DNA of 64,000 nt, taken from NCBI GenBank assembly GCA_947495685.1, contig CANLZY010000016.1, positions 1 to 64,000 of the forward strand, given 5' to 3'. Both the position numbers and the translations under genes were made by a program. Shown here piece after piece: positions 8,835 through 17,476 of the stretch (within the stretch, counting starts at the first letter, position 1; each line of letters starts with the position of its first letter). The notes under the pieces are model-generated. The model was not told where the DNA came from. It ran no database searches and saw only the letters and a program-made list of their open reading frames with translations. The DNA comes from an uncultured Tropicimonas sp. GTDB taxonomy: Bacteria; Pseudomonadota; Alphaproteobacteria; Rhodobacterales; Rhodobacteraceae.

Positions 8835-9956
8835 TCAACCTGCGCCGCGCAACCGAGGGCGCAGACGGGCCAGTTGCAACACCAGAAGGATCAGCGGCCC
8901 GACATTGATTTCGCCACTGTCGATCAGGTCCATTGCTTGATCGAACGGGATGATGTGGCTGCGGATATCCTCGCCCTCGCTCTCCAACCCGCCAAGCCCG
9001 GCCGCGCTGTCGGGCAGGTCGGCCTCTGCGACAAAGCCATACAGGAACTCGGATTTTGCGCCCGGTGTCGGATAATATTTTCCCACCAGGTGCAACGCTC
9101 CCAGCGTCAGGCCTGCCTCTTCGACCGCCTCTCGGCGCGCAGCGGCTTCGGCGGTTTCCCCCCCATCCACGCGCCCGGCAATCGCCTCCAGCATCCAGGG
9201 CTGTGAATCCCCGCGCGCGAAGGGGCCGGTGCGGAACTGCTCGATCAACATCACGCGATCACGCACCGGGTCATAGGGCAGCACGGTTACCGCGTCCGCC
9301 GAAATGAACGCCTCGCGATTGACCTCCCGGCCATACCCACCGGCGAATCTCTTGTGAGAAAAATCGTATTCCTCGACCGAAAAGAACTTTGAATAGGCCA
9401 GACGGCGGCGACTCACCCGCACATCGCCCGGGACGGCCCGGCGGCGCAGGGTGGTTGGCGCTGTGTCGCGGGCGTTCATCCGGGCCTGCGCCCTCGCCCG
9501 CAGCGAGTTGAACCTGCGCCCGACCTCCACCGCGGGGCGCGCGTCCATGTCGGTCATGATCTCGTCCGCCGCCAGGCAGGACAGGTCACCCCAGGTTCTG
9601 GCCCAGACATCCAGATCCCACGGCGCCCCCACCACAACCCCGCTCGGCGGCGGCAGATAGACCTTGGCCGTCACCGGACCGCTTTCGGTATCGACGGTCA
9701 CCGTCTGAAGCCCGTAGCCAAAACCCGCCTCGTAGTAATCCATCCGCGCCACGGCGCGCGGCGACGGATCAACGATCAGCAGTCCACTGGCCGCACTGCC
9801 GGGTTCGGACACGATCAGCGGATAGCTTTCGCCCCTGGCCCAATAAACCGCGTGATCAGGCAAGCTGGCCGGCACCAGTTGCCCGTCCTCTTCGCCGCTG
9901 ACCAAAGCGCGCAGAGGGCCATGACACAACGTGCCATAGAGAAAAATGGAGTTCAT
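8835..9956 (-). CDS. trgB: TrgB-like fusion: gamma-glutamylcyclotransferase fold plus NUDIX hydrolase
   Basis: This two-domain protein has 373 residues. Residues 1-125 form an AIG2/GGCT-like domain opening with FLYGTLCHGPL; residues about 180-365 form an ADP-ribose-pyrophosphatase-type NUDIX domain with a perfect Nudix box at 261-283 (G-x5-E267-x7-R275-E276-x2-E279-E280-x-G). The NUDIX part would cleave ADP-ribose-like nucleotides; the substrate of the GGCT part is unknown. The same fusion sits next to trgA in Rhodobacter and was linked there to tellurite resistance. There are 38 bp between trgA and this gene and 54 bp to cysK, consistent with one transcript. Confidence 0.85.
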   Translation of the reverse strand: MNSIFLYGTLCHGPLRALVSGEEDGQLVPASLPDHAVYWARGESYPLIVSEPGSAASGLLIVDPSPRAVARMDYYEAGFGYGLQTVTVDTESGPVTAKVYLPPPSGVVVGAPWDLDVWARTWGDLSCLAADEIMTDMDARPAVEVGRRFNSLRARAQARMNARDTAPTTLRRRAVPGDVRVSRRRLAYSKFFSVEEYDFSHKRFAGGYGREVNREAFISADAVTVLPYDPVRDRVMLIEQFRTGPFARGDSQPWMLEAIAGRVDGGETAEAAARREAVEEAGLTLGALHLVGKYYPTPGAKSEFLYGFVAEADLPDSAAGLGGLESEGEDIRSHIIPFDQAMDLIDSGEINVGPLILLVLQLARLRPRLRGAG

Positions 9957-9994
9957 GTCAGTGTACGCTCCCGGAGTCGCGGAATGCTATGGCT

Positions 9995-10438
9995 TCAGGA
10001 CCAATGCTCCGTCGCCCATTCGGACAGGAACGCGGCAAGTACCCCGCCGCCCAACAGCACGATTGGAACCTGAGGGTCGCTTATCATCAGCATGAAATAC
10101 TCCGCAACCAGACCCATCATCGCAGTCAATGCTTCGGTCGGTCCGTCATAGTACATCTTGGTCGATCGGGAGACCATCTCGGTGCCCGCCCAGATCACCA
10201 GGGCATAGAACAGTATGACAGCGACAGTCCGTATACCCGTGCCCGCAGCGACATAGTATCCGCGCCCCGCATATCGTCCCATCACGGTCCACCCCCCCAA
10301 CAGCCCGACAAAAGTATTGACGGGGGTCATCATGCCAACCTGCGTGCCTTCGGGCAGCAAGGTCTTGTAGACCTCCGACGCAAAGAACGCGACCGCGGCA
10401 AAGCCGATGGCGGCAAACAGCTTGGCGGCGGTGGGCAT
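9995..10438 (-). CDS. trgA: TrgA family membrane protein
   Basis: This 147-residue inner-membrane protein has about four hydrophobic segments (roughly residues 5-25, 42-55, 67-87, and 122-140). The N-terminus MPTAAKLFAAIGFAAVAFF has the family's opening, and PVNTFVGLLGGWTVMG follows the first helix. TrgA was described with TrgB as a plasmid-independent tellurite resistance determinant in Rhodobacter sphaeroides; the biochemical role is unknown. It follows cfa by 27 bp. Assignment is by family appearance and by the conserved trgA-trgB-cysK order. Confidence 0.8.
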   Translation of the reverse strand: MPTAAKLFAAIGFAAVAFFASEVYKTLLPEGTQVGMMTPVNTFVGLLGGWTVMGRYAGRGYYVAAGTGIRTVAVILFYALVIWAGTEMVSRSTKMYYDGPTEALTAMMGLVAEYFMLMISDPQVPIVLLGGGVLAAFLSEWATEHWS

Positions 10439-10465
10439 GGATCCTCGTCTCTCGTCAGTTATGGC

Positions 10466-11677
10466 TCAGGCGGCTTTGTTTACCGTAATCTGTGTTACAT
10501 CACAATTTCCGGTCGAAAATGTGGCAGCGCAAGCGCAAAGATAGAATTCCCACATCCGACGGAATCGTTCGTCAAAGCCAAGGGCCGCCACCTCGTCCCA
10601 GCGGGCGGTGAATGCATCGTGCCAATGCCGAAGGGTCTGGCTGTAGCTTTGACCGAACTCGATCGAACCACGCACCGCAAGCCCGGCTTTCACGACCTCG
10701 GCCCGAAGCACCGAAGGGCTGGGCAACATCCCCCCCGGAAAAATGTATTTCTGTATGAAATCAACGCCCTTCCGATATATCTCAAAGCGCCGATCCTGCA
10801 CGGTGATGATCTGCAAGGTCGCGTTTTTTCCCGGCTTCAGGCGATCTCGCACCACGTTGAAATAGGTCGGCCAGTATTTCTCGCCCACGGCCTCGAACAT
10901 CTCGATACTGGCGATTCCATCATACTGACCACGGGTGTCACGGTAATCCTGCATCCGGATCTCGACCTGTTCCTGGAGCCCGGCCTCGGTGATCCGAGCC
11001 TGGGCAAAGTCGTGCTGCGCCTTGCTGATCGTCAGGCCGGTCACCTTCAACCCACGCTCGCGGGCGGCGAATTCGGCAAAGCCCCCCCAACCACAGCCGA
11101 TCTCCAGGACATGATCGCCCGGGCGCACCTGCATACCGTCCAGCAGGCTGGCGTATTTGCGCCGTTGGGCCGTTTCCAGCGGCTCGTCGGCATGGTCGAA
11201 CCGGGCCGACGAATACGTCATGCTCCGGTCGAGCCACAGGCTGTAGAATTCGTTGCCAAGGTCATAATGATGGGCAATGTTGCGACGCGCCTGTCGCCGA
11301 CCGTTGGACTGCATCAGGAAGCGAAGGTTTTCGTACAGCCGTACCAAGGCCATGCCGGGAAAGCCGTCGAACACCTCGTCGCTGGCAGCATGCACGTATT
11401 CCATGAACGCCAGCAGGTCCGGCGTGTGCCACCAGCCATCCACATAGGCCTCGCAGAAGCCAAGGTCGCCTTCTCGGATCAATCGGGCAAACAGGTCGGG
11501 ATGCACCACTTCCAGCCGCGCCACCGGGCCGGGGTTGCCACTGTCGGCCCGGAACACCCGGCCGTCCGGAAGCACGATATCGAGCCGCCCGACCGCCGCC
11601 TGACACGCCCGGTCAAAGACATGGCTGAAATAGCGCGGCAGATTTGCTGCCTGCGCCGTACTGGAAAGAATATCCAT
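10466..11677 (-). CDS. cfa: Cyclopropane-fatty-acyl-phospholipid synthase
   Basis: The enzyme transfers methylene from S-adenosylmethionine to double bonds of membrane phospholipid acyl chains. The 403 residues carry the SAM motif LEIGCGWGG at 191-199, the family's HYDLGNEFYSLWLD before it, and Y-F-x-x-H/IFPGGMLPS in the second half. ATG 11677 is chosen; a TTG at 11746 in the same frame would give 23 more residues but overlaps the photolyase stop. Phr and cfa adjacent on one strand is the arrangement of the sigma-E (singlet oxygen) regulon of Rhodobacter sphaeroides, where cfaA and phrA are co-regulated. Confidence 0.9.
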   Translation of the reverse strand: MDILSSTAQAANLPRYFSHVFDRACQAAVGRLDIVLPDGRVFRADSGNPGPVARLEVVHPDLFARLIREGDLGFCEAYVDGWWHTPDLLAFMEYVHAASDEVFDGFPGMALVRLYENLRFLMQSNGRRQARRNIAHHYDLGNEFYSLWLDRSMTYSSARFDHADEPLETAQRRKYASLLDGMQVRPGDHVLEIGCGWGGFAEFAARERGLKVTGLTISKAQHDFAQARITEAGLQEQVEIRMQDYRDTRGQYDGIASIEMFEAVGEKYWPTYFNVVRDRLKPGKNATLQIITVQDRRFEIYRKGVDFIQKYIFPGGMLPSPSVLRAEVVKAGLAVRGSIEFGQSYSQTLRHWHDAFTARWDEVAALGFDERFRRMWEFYLCACAATFSTGNCDVTQITVNKAA

Positions 11678-11742
11678 TTGTCCCCCGTTCGGTGTCGAAG
11701 CGGTCCTCCGAGCCCCATCATCTGGATCTTCGTCGGGCCGGG

Positions 11743-13200
11743 TCAAGGGGACACCGACGTGGAACTGTCATCAGAGCCGACGGCCCGATGATCCTGGTAG
11801 GCGGTCAGGGCCCGCCCTCGGCCCTCGGAAAGCGTTGCGGCGGGTCGGGCTGGCGGTGCGTCGGACGTCATCCCCCAGCTGCGCGGAATCGCGGCAAAGT
11901 AGGACAATGCCGTTGCTGGCGGGTCTCCCTGCCCCTCGGCGATCCAAGCCCGACGATAGCTGCTGTCAGGGTCGAACTTTATCGCCTGCGTCTCGGGGTT
12001 GAAGATCCGGAAGTACGGCGACGCATCCGGCCCGCTGCCCGCCACCCATTGCCAGCCCATGGCGTTGCTGGCCGGATCCCAGTCGATCAGATGCTGTTCG
12101 AACCAGTGTTGGCCAATGCGCCAATCGGTCAACAGGTGCTTGGTCAGATAGCTTCCCACGATCATCCGGCCACGATTGTGCATTGTACCGGTCACGTACA
12201 TCTCGCGCATCGCGGCATCGACCAGCGGCACACCGGTGCGGCCCTGTTTCCACGCCACGACGTCCGGTCGCTGGGCGTCCGCGTTCCATGGAAACCCGTC
12301 CCAGGTAGATCGCCAGTTCCGGTACAGGATCTCGGGGTTGTGAAACATCAGGTGATAGGCGAACTCGCGCCAGACCAGTTCCTTCAGAAAGATCTCTGCA
12401 CCCGAATTGCCGTCCTGAAGCGCCCGGTGAGCCGCGTGCCAACACTGCCGGACCCCGATCTCGCCCACCGCAAGGAAGGGGCTGAGGCCGGACGTCGGGC
12501 GACCGGAAAAATTGTCCCGCGCAGCGCCGTAGGCGGCCAACCTGTCGGCAATGAAGGTTGCCAGGGCTTCCTGTGCCGCCACTTCGCCGATGGCGGCATG
12601 GGCCCCAACAACGGCCCCGCCGCGCTGCATCGCGCGCTCCAGACCCCAGTCGTCCAGTGCCTCGCTGTGGGGCCAGTCGTCGGGTGCCAGAAGCTGTCTT
12701 GGCGGTGCGTCGGGAAGCGCCACCGACCGCGACCGCACGGATCGCCACATCGGAGAGAATACCCGGAACGGGCCGCCGGCCTTGGTGGCCACGGTCCAGG
12801 GTTCGAAGGCAAGGTTGCCGGTATGGCTCTGCACCTCGACCCCCTGCCCTGTCAGCGCCGTCTTGATGGCGGCATCGCGGGTGCGGGTCTCGGGCTGGTA
12901 GAGCCGGTTCCAGTGTACGGCAACGGCACCTGTCTCGGCCACGAGCTGGCTCAGCACCTCCTGTGCCGGACCGCTGCGCAGGATCAGCCGCGAACCGAGC
13001 TGCGCCAGGGACCCGGCGAACACCCGCAGCCCCTGTCCCAGACGCCACGCCGGAGCCGCCCCAAGCGCATCGATCGCCGTGTCGCGGATGAACACCGGCA
13101 GCACCGGGCGACCGGTCCGGGCCGCCGCTGCCAATGCCGGGTTGTCGGCCAGCCGCAGATCGCTCCGCAGCCAGACGATGATCGGTCCTGAATCTTTCAA
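11743..13200 (-). CDS. phr: Deoxyribodipyrimidine photolyase (class I CPD type)
   Basis: This light-dependent flavoenzyme splits cyclobutane pyrimidine dimers. It has 485 residues: an N-terminal Rossmann antenna domain (IIVWLRSDLRLADNPAL) and a C-terminal FAD domain with LSPFLAVGEI, ELVWREFAYHLMF, the MHNRGRMIVGSYLTKHLL core and DWDPASNAMGWQWVAGSG, which is diagnostic for class I photolyases. The start is TTG 13200, supported by AGGAG 7 bases upstream; no in-frame ATG competes before the conserved N-terminus. It heads the stress operon, and a possible sigma-E-like promoter lies 27-53 bases upstream. The WDPASN...W signature favours photolyase over cryptochrome. Confidence 0.93.
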   Translation of the reverse strand: MKDSGPIIVWLRSDLRLADNPALAAAARTGRPVLPVFIRDTAIDALGAAPAWRLGQGLRVFAGSLAQLGSRLILRSGPAQEVLSQLVAETGAVAVHWNRLYQPETRTRDAAIKTALTGQGVEVQSHTGNLAFEPWTVATKAGGPFRVFSPMWRSVRSRSVALPDAPPRQLLAPDDWPHSEALDDWGLERAMQRGGAVVGAHAAIGEVAAQEALATFIADRLAAYGAARDNFSGRPTSGLSPFLAVGEIGVRQCWHAAHRALQDGNSGAEIFLKELVWREFAYHLMFHNPEILYRNWRSTWDGFPWNADAQRPDVVAWKQGRTGVPLVDAAMREMYVTGTMHNRGRMIVGSYLTKHLLTDWRIGQHWFEQHLIDWDPASNAMGWQWVAGSGPDASPYFRIFNPETQAIKFDPDSSYRRAWIAEGQGDPPATALSYFAAIPRSWGMTSDAPPARPAATLSEGRGRALTAYQDHRAVGSDDSSTSVSP

Positions 13201-13226
13201 AAGTAACTCCTGCCAATTCGGCTCGC

Positions 13227-13253
13227 ACTTAGCGCACTCAGGGGCAAGATCCA
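13227..13253 (-). promoter_or_regulatory. Possible sigma-E-like promoter of the phr operon
   Basis: On the minus strand TGGATC (13253-13248) is followed after 16 bases by TAAGT (13231-13227). Rhodobacter sigma-E promoters have TGATCC-like and TAAGA-like elements, and phr/cfa genes belong to that regulon there. The -35 match is imperfect and the spacer short, so this is a weak call resting partly on gene content. Confidence 0.3.
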
Positions 13254-13268
13254 GTGCCTTGCCCGCCG

Positions 13269-14492
13269 TCAGAGAACCTTTTGCAGCGCATCCAGAAGCT
13301 GGTCGATTTCTGCGCGGCTGGTGTAGTGGACAAAGCTCAGCCGCAACACGCCCCGCTTGAGGTCAACGCCCATCGCCTGCAGTGGTCGCACCGCATAGAA
13401 ATCGCCACCGCCCGCCATGATGCCATGGGCAGCCAGGTCGCGCGCCACATCCTCGCCCGGACGATCCAGCGCCACCGCGATGGTCGGCGCCCGGCGTTCG
13501 GCATCACGCGGGCCGATCAGGCGCAGATCGTTGCGCGCCGCCAGATAGTCCAGCAGCGGCTGCATGAGGGCAATTTCGTGGTCTCGCATCAGGTCATGCA
13601 CCGCGGCGCCACGTTCGGCGGGCGAACCGGACCCGAAGCCATGATGCGCGGCAAGGGAATCGATGTAATCCGCCATTCCGGCGCTTGCGGCCACCTGCGC
13701 GTGGTCCGGGCCTGCCGGGGTGAAGCGCTTGTACAGGTCTTCCCCATTGAAATAGTGGCCCTGGTTGGGCAGTTCGAACCCGATCTGGCGGCGCACGACC
13801 ATCACGCCCTGGTGCGGACCATAGGTCTTGTAGCTGGAGAACATATAGATATCGGCGCCAAGCTCTCCCACGTTCGGCAAGCCGTGCGGCGCATAGGAGA
13901 CGCCGTCGACGCAGGTGAAAGCCCCGGCGGCATGAGCCGCCGCCGTGATCGACGCCACATCGTTGATTTCGGCCACGACGTTGGAGCAATGCGGGAAGCA
14001 GACCAGCCGCACCGCGCCATCCTCCAGCAGCGGCGCCAGCGCTTCCGGATCCAGATGGCCCGTCCTCGGGTCAATCTTCCATTCGCGCACCTCGATCCCC
14101 TCGTCGGCCAGCCGCCGCCAAGGGCCGGAATTGGCCTCGTGATCCTGGTTTGTCACCACGATCGCCTCGCCCGGTGTCAGCCAGCAACGTACCGCATTGG
14201 CCAGCACAAAGGTGTTCTGGGTGGTCGAGGGACCAAAGCTGACCTCGTCGGTGTCGACGCCGAGGATGCCCGCCAGCCGCGCACGCGCCTCGTCCATCTC
14301 CGCTCCACCAGCCTCGGAAGCCGGATACGGTGCATAGGGCTGCACCTTACGCTGGCGATAGAACCGGGTGAGCCGGTCGATCACCGGCTGACACGCATAG
14401 GAGCCGCCCGCGTTCTCGAAAAAGGCCTGCCCCTGCAAGGAAGGCTCTGAAAAGGCGGGAAACTGGTGCCTTACGAAATCGACGTCGAGCAT
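13269..14492 (-). CDS. Class V aminotransferase, cysteine desulfurase-like
   Basis: This fold-type I PLP enzyme has 407 residues. PLP contacts are visible: H118 in NQDHEANSGPW, D196 in CVDGVSY, and the Schiff-base lysine K222 in SSYKTYGPHQG. It resembles the cysteine desulfurase-like family rather than true SufS/IscS: the region where SufS carries its catalytic cysteine reads MAGGGDFYAVRPL and has none. The reaction is therefore uncertain; kynureninase- or lyase-like chemistry on an amino acid is possible. The start ATG 14492 has GGAG nearby. It follows the BCCT transporter on the same strand, so it could act on an imported quaternary amine or derived compound. Confidence 0.75.
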   Translation of the reverse strand: MLDVDFVRHQFPAFSEPSLQGQAFFENAGGSYACQPVIDRLTRFYRQRKVQPYAPYPASEAGGAEMDEARARLAGILGVDTDEVSFGPSTTQNTFVLANAVRCWLTPGEAIVVTNQDHEANSGPWRRLADEGIEVREWKIDPRTGHLDPEALAPLLEDGAVRLVCFPHCSNVVAEINDVASITAAAHAAGAFTCVDGVSYAPHGLPNVGELGADIYMFSSYKTYGPHQGVMVVRRQIGFELPNQGHYFNGEDLYKRFTPAGPDHAQVAASAGMADYIDSLAAHHGFGSGSPAERGAAVHDLMRDHEIALMQPLLDYLAARNDLRLIGPRDAERRAPTIAVALDRPGEDVARDLAAHGIMAGGGDFYAVRPLQAMGVDLKRGVLRLSFVHYTSRAEIDQLLDALQKVL

Positions 14493-14511
14493 GGGAATCT
14501 CCAGAAATGGT

Positions 14512-14541
14512 TCGGGCCGCGGAGGTGAATCCGCGGCCCGA
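14512..14541 (-). terminator. 12-bp inverted repeat after the BCCT gene, candidate terminator
   Basis: TCGGGCCGCGGA and its exact reverse complement flank a 6-base loop. It lies between the BCCT stop and the start of the next minus-strand gene. No T run follows, so termination would be weak or factor-assisted; attenuation between the two genes is an alternative role. Confidence 0.45.
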
Positions 14542-14573
14542 CATTGTGCCTTTGATGCGCCGACTTCAAGCCG

Positions 14574-16214
14574 TCAGCGTGGTTCGCTCAACAACCCCTT
14601 GAAGATCGCGATGCACATCAACAACAGGACCAGCGCGAACGGCAGCCCGGTGGAAATCACCATCGCCTGCAGGGCACCGAGCCCGCCGCCCAGCAACAAC
14701 ACGATGGCAACCACACCTTCGAAGACGCACCAGAACACGCGCTGCGGCACCGGCGCGTCGACCTTGCCGCCAGCGGTGATCGTGTCGATCACCAGCGAGC
14801 CGGAATCCGACGAGGTCACGAAGAAGACGATAACCAGAACGATGCCAAGCGTCGACGTGATCGATGCCAACGGCAGCCCCTCCAGCATCGCAAACAGCGA
14901 AATCGGTGGGTTGTAACTGTCGATCACCTGCGCCTTCACGGCCGAGTTCAACGGGTCGCTCAGCACCTGATCGATGGCAACGCCACCGAACACCGCCATC
15001 CACAGCACGCAGACCAGCGACGGGATGATCAGCACGCAGATGATGAATTCGCGCACCGTGCGGCCCCGGCTGACACGGGCAATGAACATTCCGACAAAGG
15101 GTGACCAGCTGATCCACCAGGCCCAGTAGAACGTCGTCCAGCCATGAACATAGCTGTCATCGGCTCGTCCGATCGGGTTGGACAGCGACAACATGTTCGA
15201 CGCATAGGTCGACAATCCGGCAAAGAAATCGGCCAGGATCACCATCGTCGGTCCGACCAGCAGCACGAAGACCAGCAACAAGGCCGCCAGCCCCATGTTG
15301 ATCTCCGACAGGACCTTCACGCCGCCATCCAGCCCGCGCAGGACCGAAATCAGCGCAATAATCGTGATCACCGTGATCAGGAGCACCTGCACATTGATCG
15401 AATTCGGGATGCCAAAGACATGTTCCAGACCCGCGTTGGCCTGTTGCGCGCCAAACCCCAGCGACGTGGCAAGCCCGAACAGGGTGGCAAACACCGCCAG
15501 CGTGTCGATGATGTGACCGGTCAAGCCCCAGATACGCTCGCCAAAGATCGGATAGAAGGCCGAGCGGATCGTCAGCGGCAGGCCCTTGTTGTAGGAAAAC
15601 AACGCCAGCGCCAGCGCGACCACGGCGTAGATCGCCCAGGGGTGCAGCCCCCAGTGATAGATCGTGGCCGCCAACCCCATGCGCTTTGCCGCATCCACAT
15701 TGGCGGCGATGATCGTGCCGTCCTCGGCAAACGGTGACGGCACGCCCAAAGGTTGGGATACCGCCATGTGATAGACCGGCTCCAACACCCCAAAGAACAT
15801 CAGGCCGATGCCCATACCGGCTGCGAACAGCATCGCGAACCACCCGACATAGGTATAGTCAGGGGTCGCCTCGCGCCCACCCAGCCGCACCTTGCCCCAG
15901 GGGCTGACGATCAGAAACAGGCAGAACAGGACAAAGAGATTGCCTGCGATCAGGAAGAACCAGTCGAACGTGCTGGTCAGCCAGGGCCGCAACGCGCCGA
16001 AGGCCGCCGCCGCCTGTTCCTGAAACACCAGCGCGTAAAACACGAACGCTGCGATCGATATGCCCGACACCAGGAAGACCGGGTTGTGAATGTCAAAATC
16101 AAAGGGCCCAACCGAGCCCTCGACGTTGTGCTGACCGATTTCGTACTCCGTATCGATGAGCTCGGTCGCCCCTTCGGGACTTGGAATGCCGGTCTGTGCG
16201 GCTTCGTCTGTCAT
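14574..16214 (-). CDS. BCCT family transporter (betaine/choline/carnitine)
   Basis: A 546-residue secondary transporter of the inner membrane with twelve predicted membrane helices. Family hallmarks are the GMGIGLMFFGVLEPVYH glycine stretch of the substrate/sodium site, the HWGLHPWAIYA segment, and the tryptophan-rich WTTFYWAWWISWSPF motif of helix 8. The glycine motif GMGIG is the sodium-coupled (BetP-like) form. Substrates would be glycine betaine, choline or DMSP-like osmolytes; the exact one cannot be read. It is separated from acuI by a terminator, so it has its own promoter in the 230-bp region upstream. Nearby acuI would fit DMSP import and catabolism, which is an inference. Confidence 0.9.
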   Translation of the reverse strand: MTDEAAQTGIPSPEGATELIDTEYEIGQHNVEGSVGPFDFDIHNPVFLVSGISIAAFVFYALVFQEQAAAAFGALRPWLTSTFDWFFLIAGNLFVLFCLFLIVSPWGKVRLGGREATPDYTYVGWFAMLFAAGMGIGLMFFGVLEPVYHMAVSQPLGVPSPFAEDGTIIAANVDAAKRMGLAATIYHWGLHPWAIYAVVALALALFSYNKGLPLTIRSAFYPIFGERIWGLTGHIIDTLAVFATLFGLATSLGFGAQQANAGLEHVFGIPNSINVQVLLITVITIIALISVLRGLDGGVKVLSEINMGLAALLLVFVLLVGPTMVILADFFAGLSTYASNMLSLSNPIGRADDSYVHGWTTFYWAWWISWSPFVGMFIARVSRGRTVREFIICVLIIPSLVCVLWMAVFGGVAIDQVLSDPLNSAVKAQVIDSYNPPISLFAMLEGLPLASITSTLGIVLVIVFFVTSSDSGSLVIDTITAGGKVDAPVPQRVFWCVFEGVVAIVLLLGGGLGALQAMVISTGLPFALVLLLMCIAIFKGLLSEPR

Positions 16215-16366
16215 GCTTGACCCCTAAGCTATGCTGCGCCTCCCAATACGCCCCGGCGGGCGAGATCAGAGGCTTGCGACCACGCGCTGTGCTGCGCCTG
16301 GTCACGGCGATCACCCTGTTCAGGTTCGCGGCAAATGCGCCGACATTCCGTTCCCGCGAGCTGCAG

Positions 16367-16401
16367 AAAAAAGGGCCTCCGGCCAAAGTAGCCGGAAACC
16401 C
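16367..16401 (-). terminator. Rho-independent terminator after acuI
   Basis: On the minus strand an 11-bp stem (GGGTTTCCGGC with GCCGGAGGCCC, two G-T pairs) with a 7-base loop is followed by TTTTTT. It lies 43 bases after the acuI stop and separates that gene from the BCCT gene. Confidence 0.85.
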
Positions 16402-16444
16402 TATGGAAATCCATGACTTGTCCTTGAGCCTCTGGTCGGCGGGA

Positions 16445-17431
16445 TCAGGCGTTCACATCAACAACGACACGCCCGCGCACCTGTCCCTTGAGGATGTCGG
16501 CGCCAAGTTTCGGCAGATCGGCCAACGTCGCCTCGACGATCATGCCTTCGAGCTTGTCCATCGGCAGATCCGACGCGACCCGTTTCCAGGCCGTCAGGCG
16601 GTTGCCATAGGGCTGCATCACGCTGTCGATTCCCAACAGGTTCACGCCGCGCAAAAGGAACGGAATTACCGTTGCCGGCAATTGCGCCCCGCCCGCAAGG
16701 CCGACGGCCGCAACCGATCCGCCGTATTTCATCTGACCCAGAATCCGCGCCAGCATCGGACCACCGACTGCATCGACACATCCAGCCCAGGTCTCGCGTT
16801 CCAGCGGCCGTTTGACGGTTTCGGACAGTTCGTCCCGTGTCACGATCTTGGACACGCCAAGCGAGCCGAGATAGCCCACCTGTTCCGGCCGCCCGGTGAC
16901 CCCGGCCACATCGTAACCGAGGTTCGCCAGGATCGCGCTGGCAACCGACCCAACACCTCCAGCCGCGCCCGTCACAAGAACCTCGCCCTTGTCCGGGGTC
17001 AGCCCATGCGCCTCCAGCGCCATGACCGCGAGCATTGCCGTGAAGCCGGCCGTCCCCACCGCCATGGCCTGCCGGGTGCTGAGCCCGTCGGGCAGCGGAA
17101 CGAGCCAGTCTGCCTTGACACGTGCCTTTTCGGCATAGCCGCCCCAATAGGCCTCGCCGACGCGCCAACCGGTCAGGACAACCTTGTCGCCGGGCGCATA
17201 GCGCGGATCGTCACTGGCCTCCACCGTTCCGGCAAAGTCGATTCCGGGCACATGCGGATACGCCCGCACCAATCCGCCACCGGGGCCGATGCACAGCCCG
17301 TCCTTGTAGTTCACGGTCGAGTATTCCACGGCAACCGTAACGTCGCCTTCGGGCAGGCGCCCCTCGTCAATCTCCTGGACGGCCGCGGTTGTGTTGCCGT
17401 CTTCGGCCTTCTCAACGATCAGTGCACGCAT
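16445..17431 (-). CDS. acuI: Acrylyl-CoA reductase AcuI (MDR superfamily)
   Basis: This NADPH-dependent enzyme reduces acrylyl-CoA to propionyl-CoA, detoxifying acrylate formed in DMSP or 3-hydroxypropionate metabolism. The 328 residues begin MRALIVEKAEDG, the AcuI N-terminus, and carry STVNYKDGL, VPGIDFAGTV and the cofactor loop TGAAGGVGSVA; no zinc-binding cysteine set is present, as expected for the quinone-oxidoreductase-like branch. ATG 17431 is preferred to the longer frame start at 17461 since AGGAG lies upstream of it and the conserved N-terminus begins there. It is followed by a clear terminator. Confidence 0.88.
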   Translation of the reverse strand: MRALIVEKAEDGNTTAAVQEIDEGRLPEGDVTVAVEYSTVNYKDGLCIGPGGGLVRAYPHVPGIDFAGTVEASDDPRYAPGDKVVLTGWRVGEAYWGGYAEKARVKADWLVPLPDGLSTRQAMAVGTAGFTAMLAVMALEAHGLTPDKGEVLVTGAAGGVGSVASAILANLGYDVAGVTGRPEQVGYLGSLGVSKIVTRDELSETVKRPLERETWAGCVDAVGGPMLARILGQMKYGGSVAAVGLAGGAQLPATVIPFLLRGVNLLGIDSVMQPYGNRLTAWKRVASDLPMDKLEGMIVEATLADLPKLGADILKGQVRGRVVVDVNA

Positions 17432-17476
17432 GGCGGCGATCTCCTGTGTGGTGGCCCGCAACCTGCGGTGCCGATG

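Noticed and set aside
16215-16366. Possible riboswitch upstream of the BCCT transporter
   Set aside because: No glycine, SAM or other known aptamer core could be recognised; the only clear structure is the acuI terminator.
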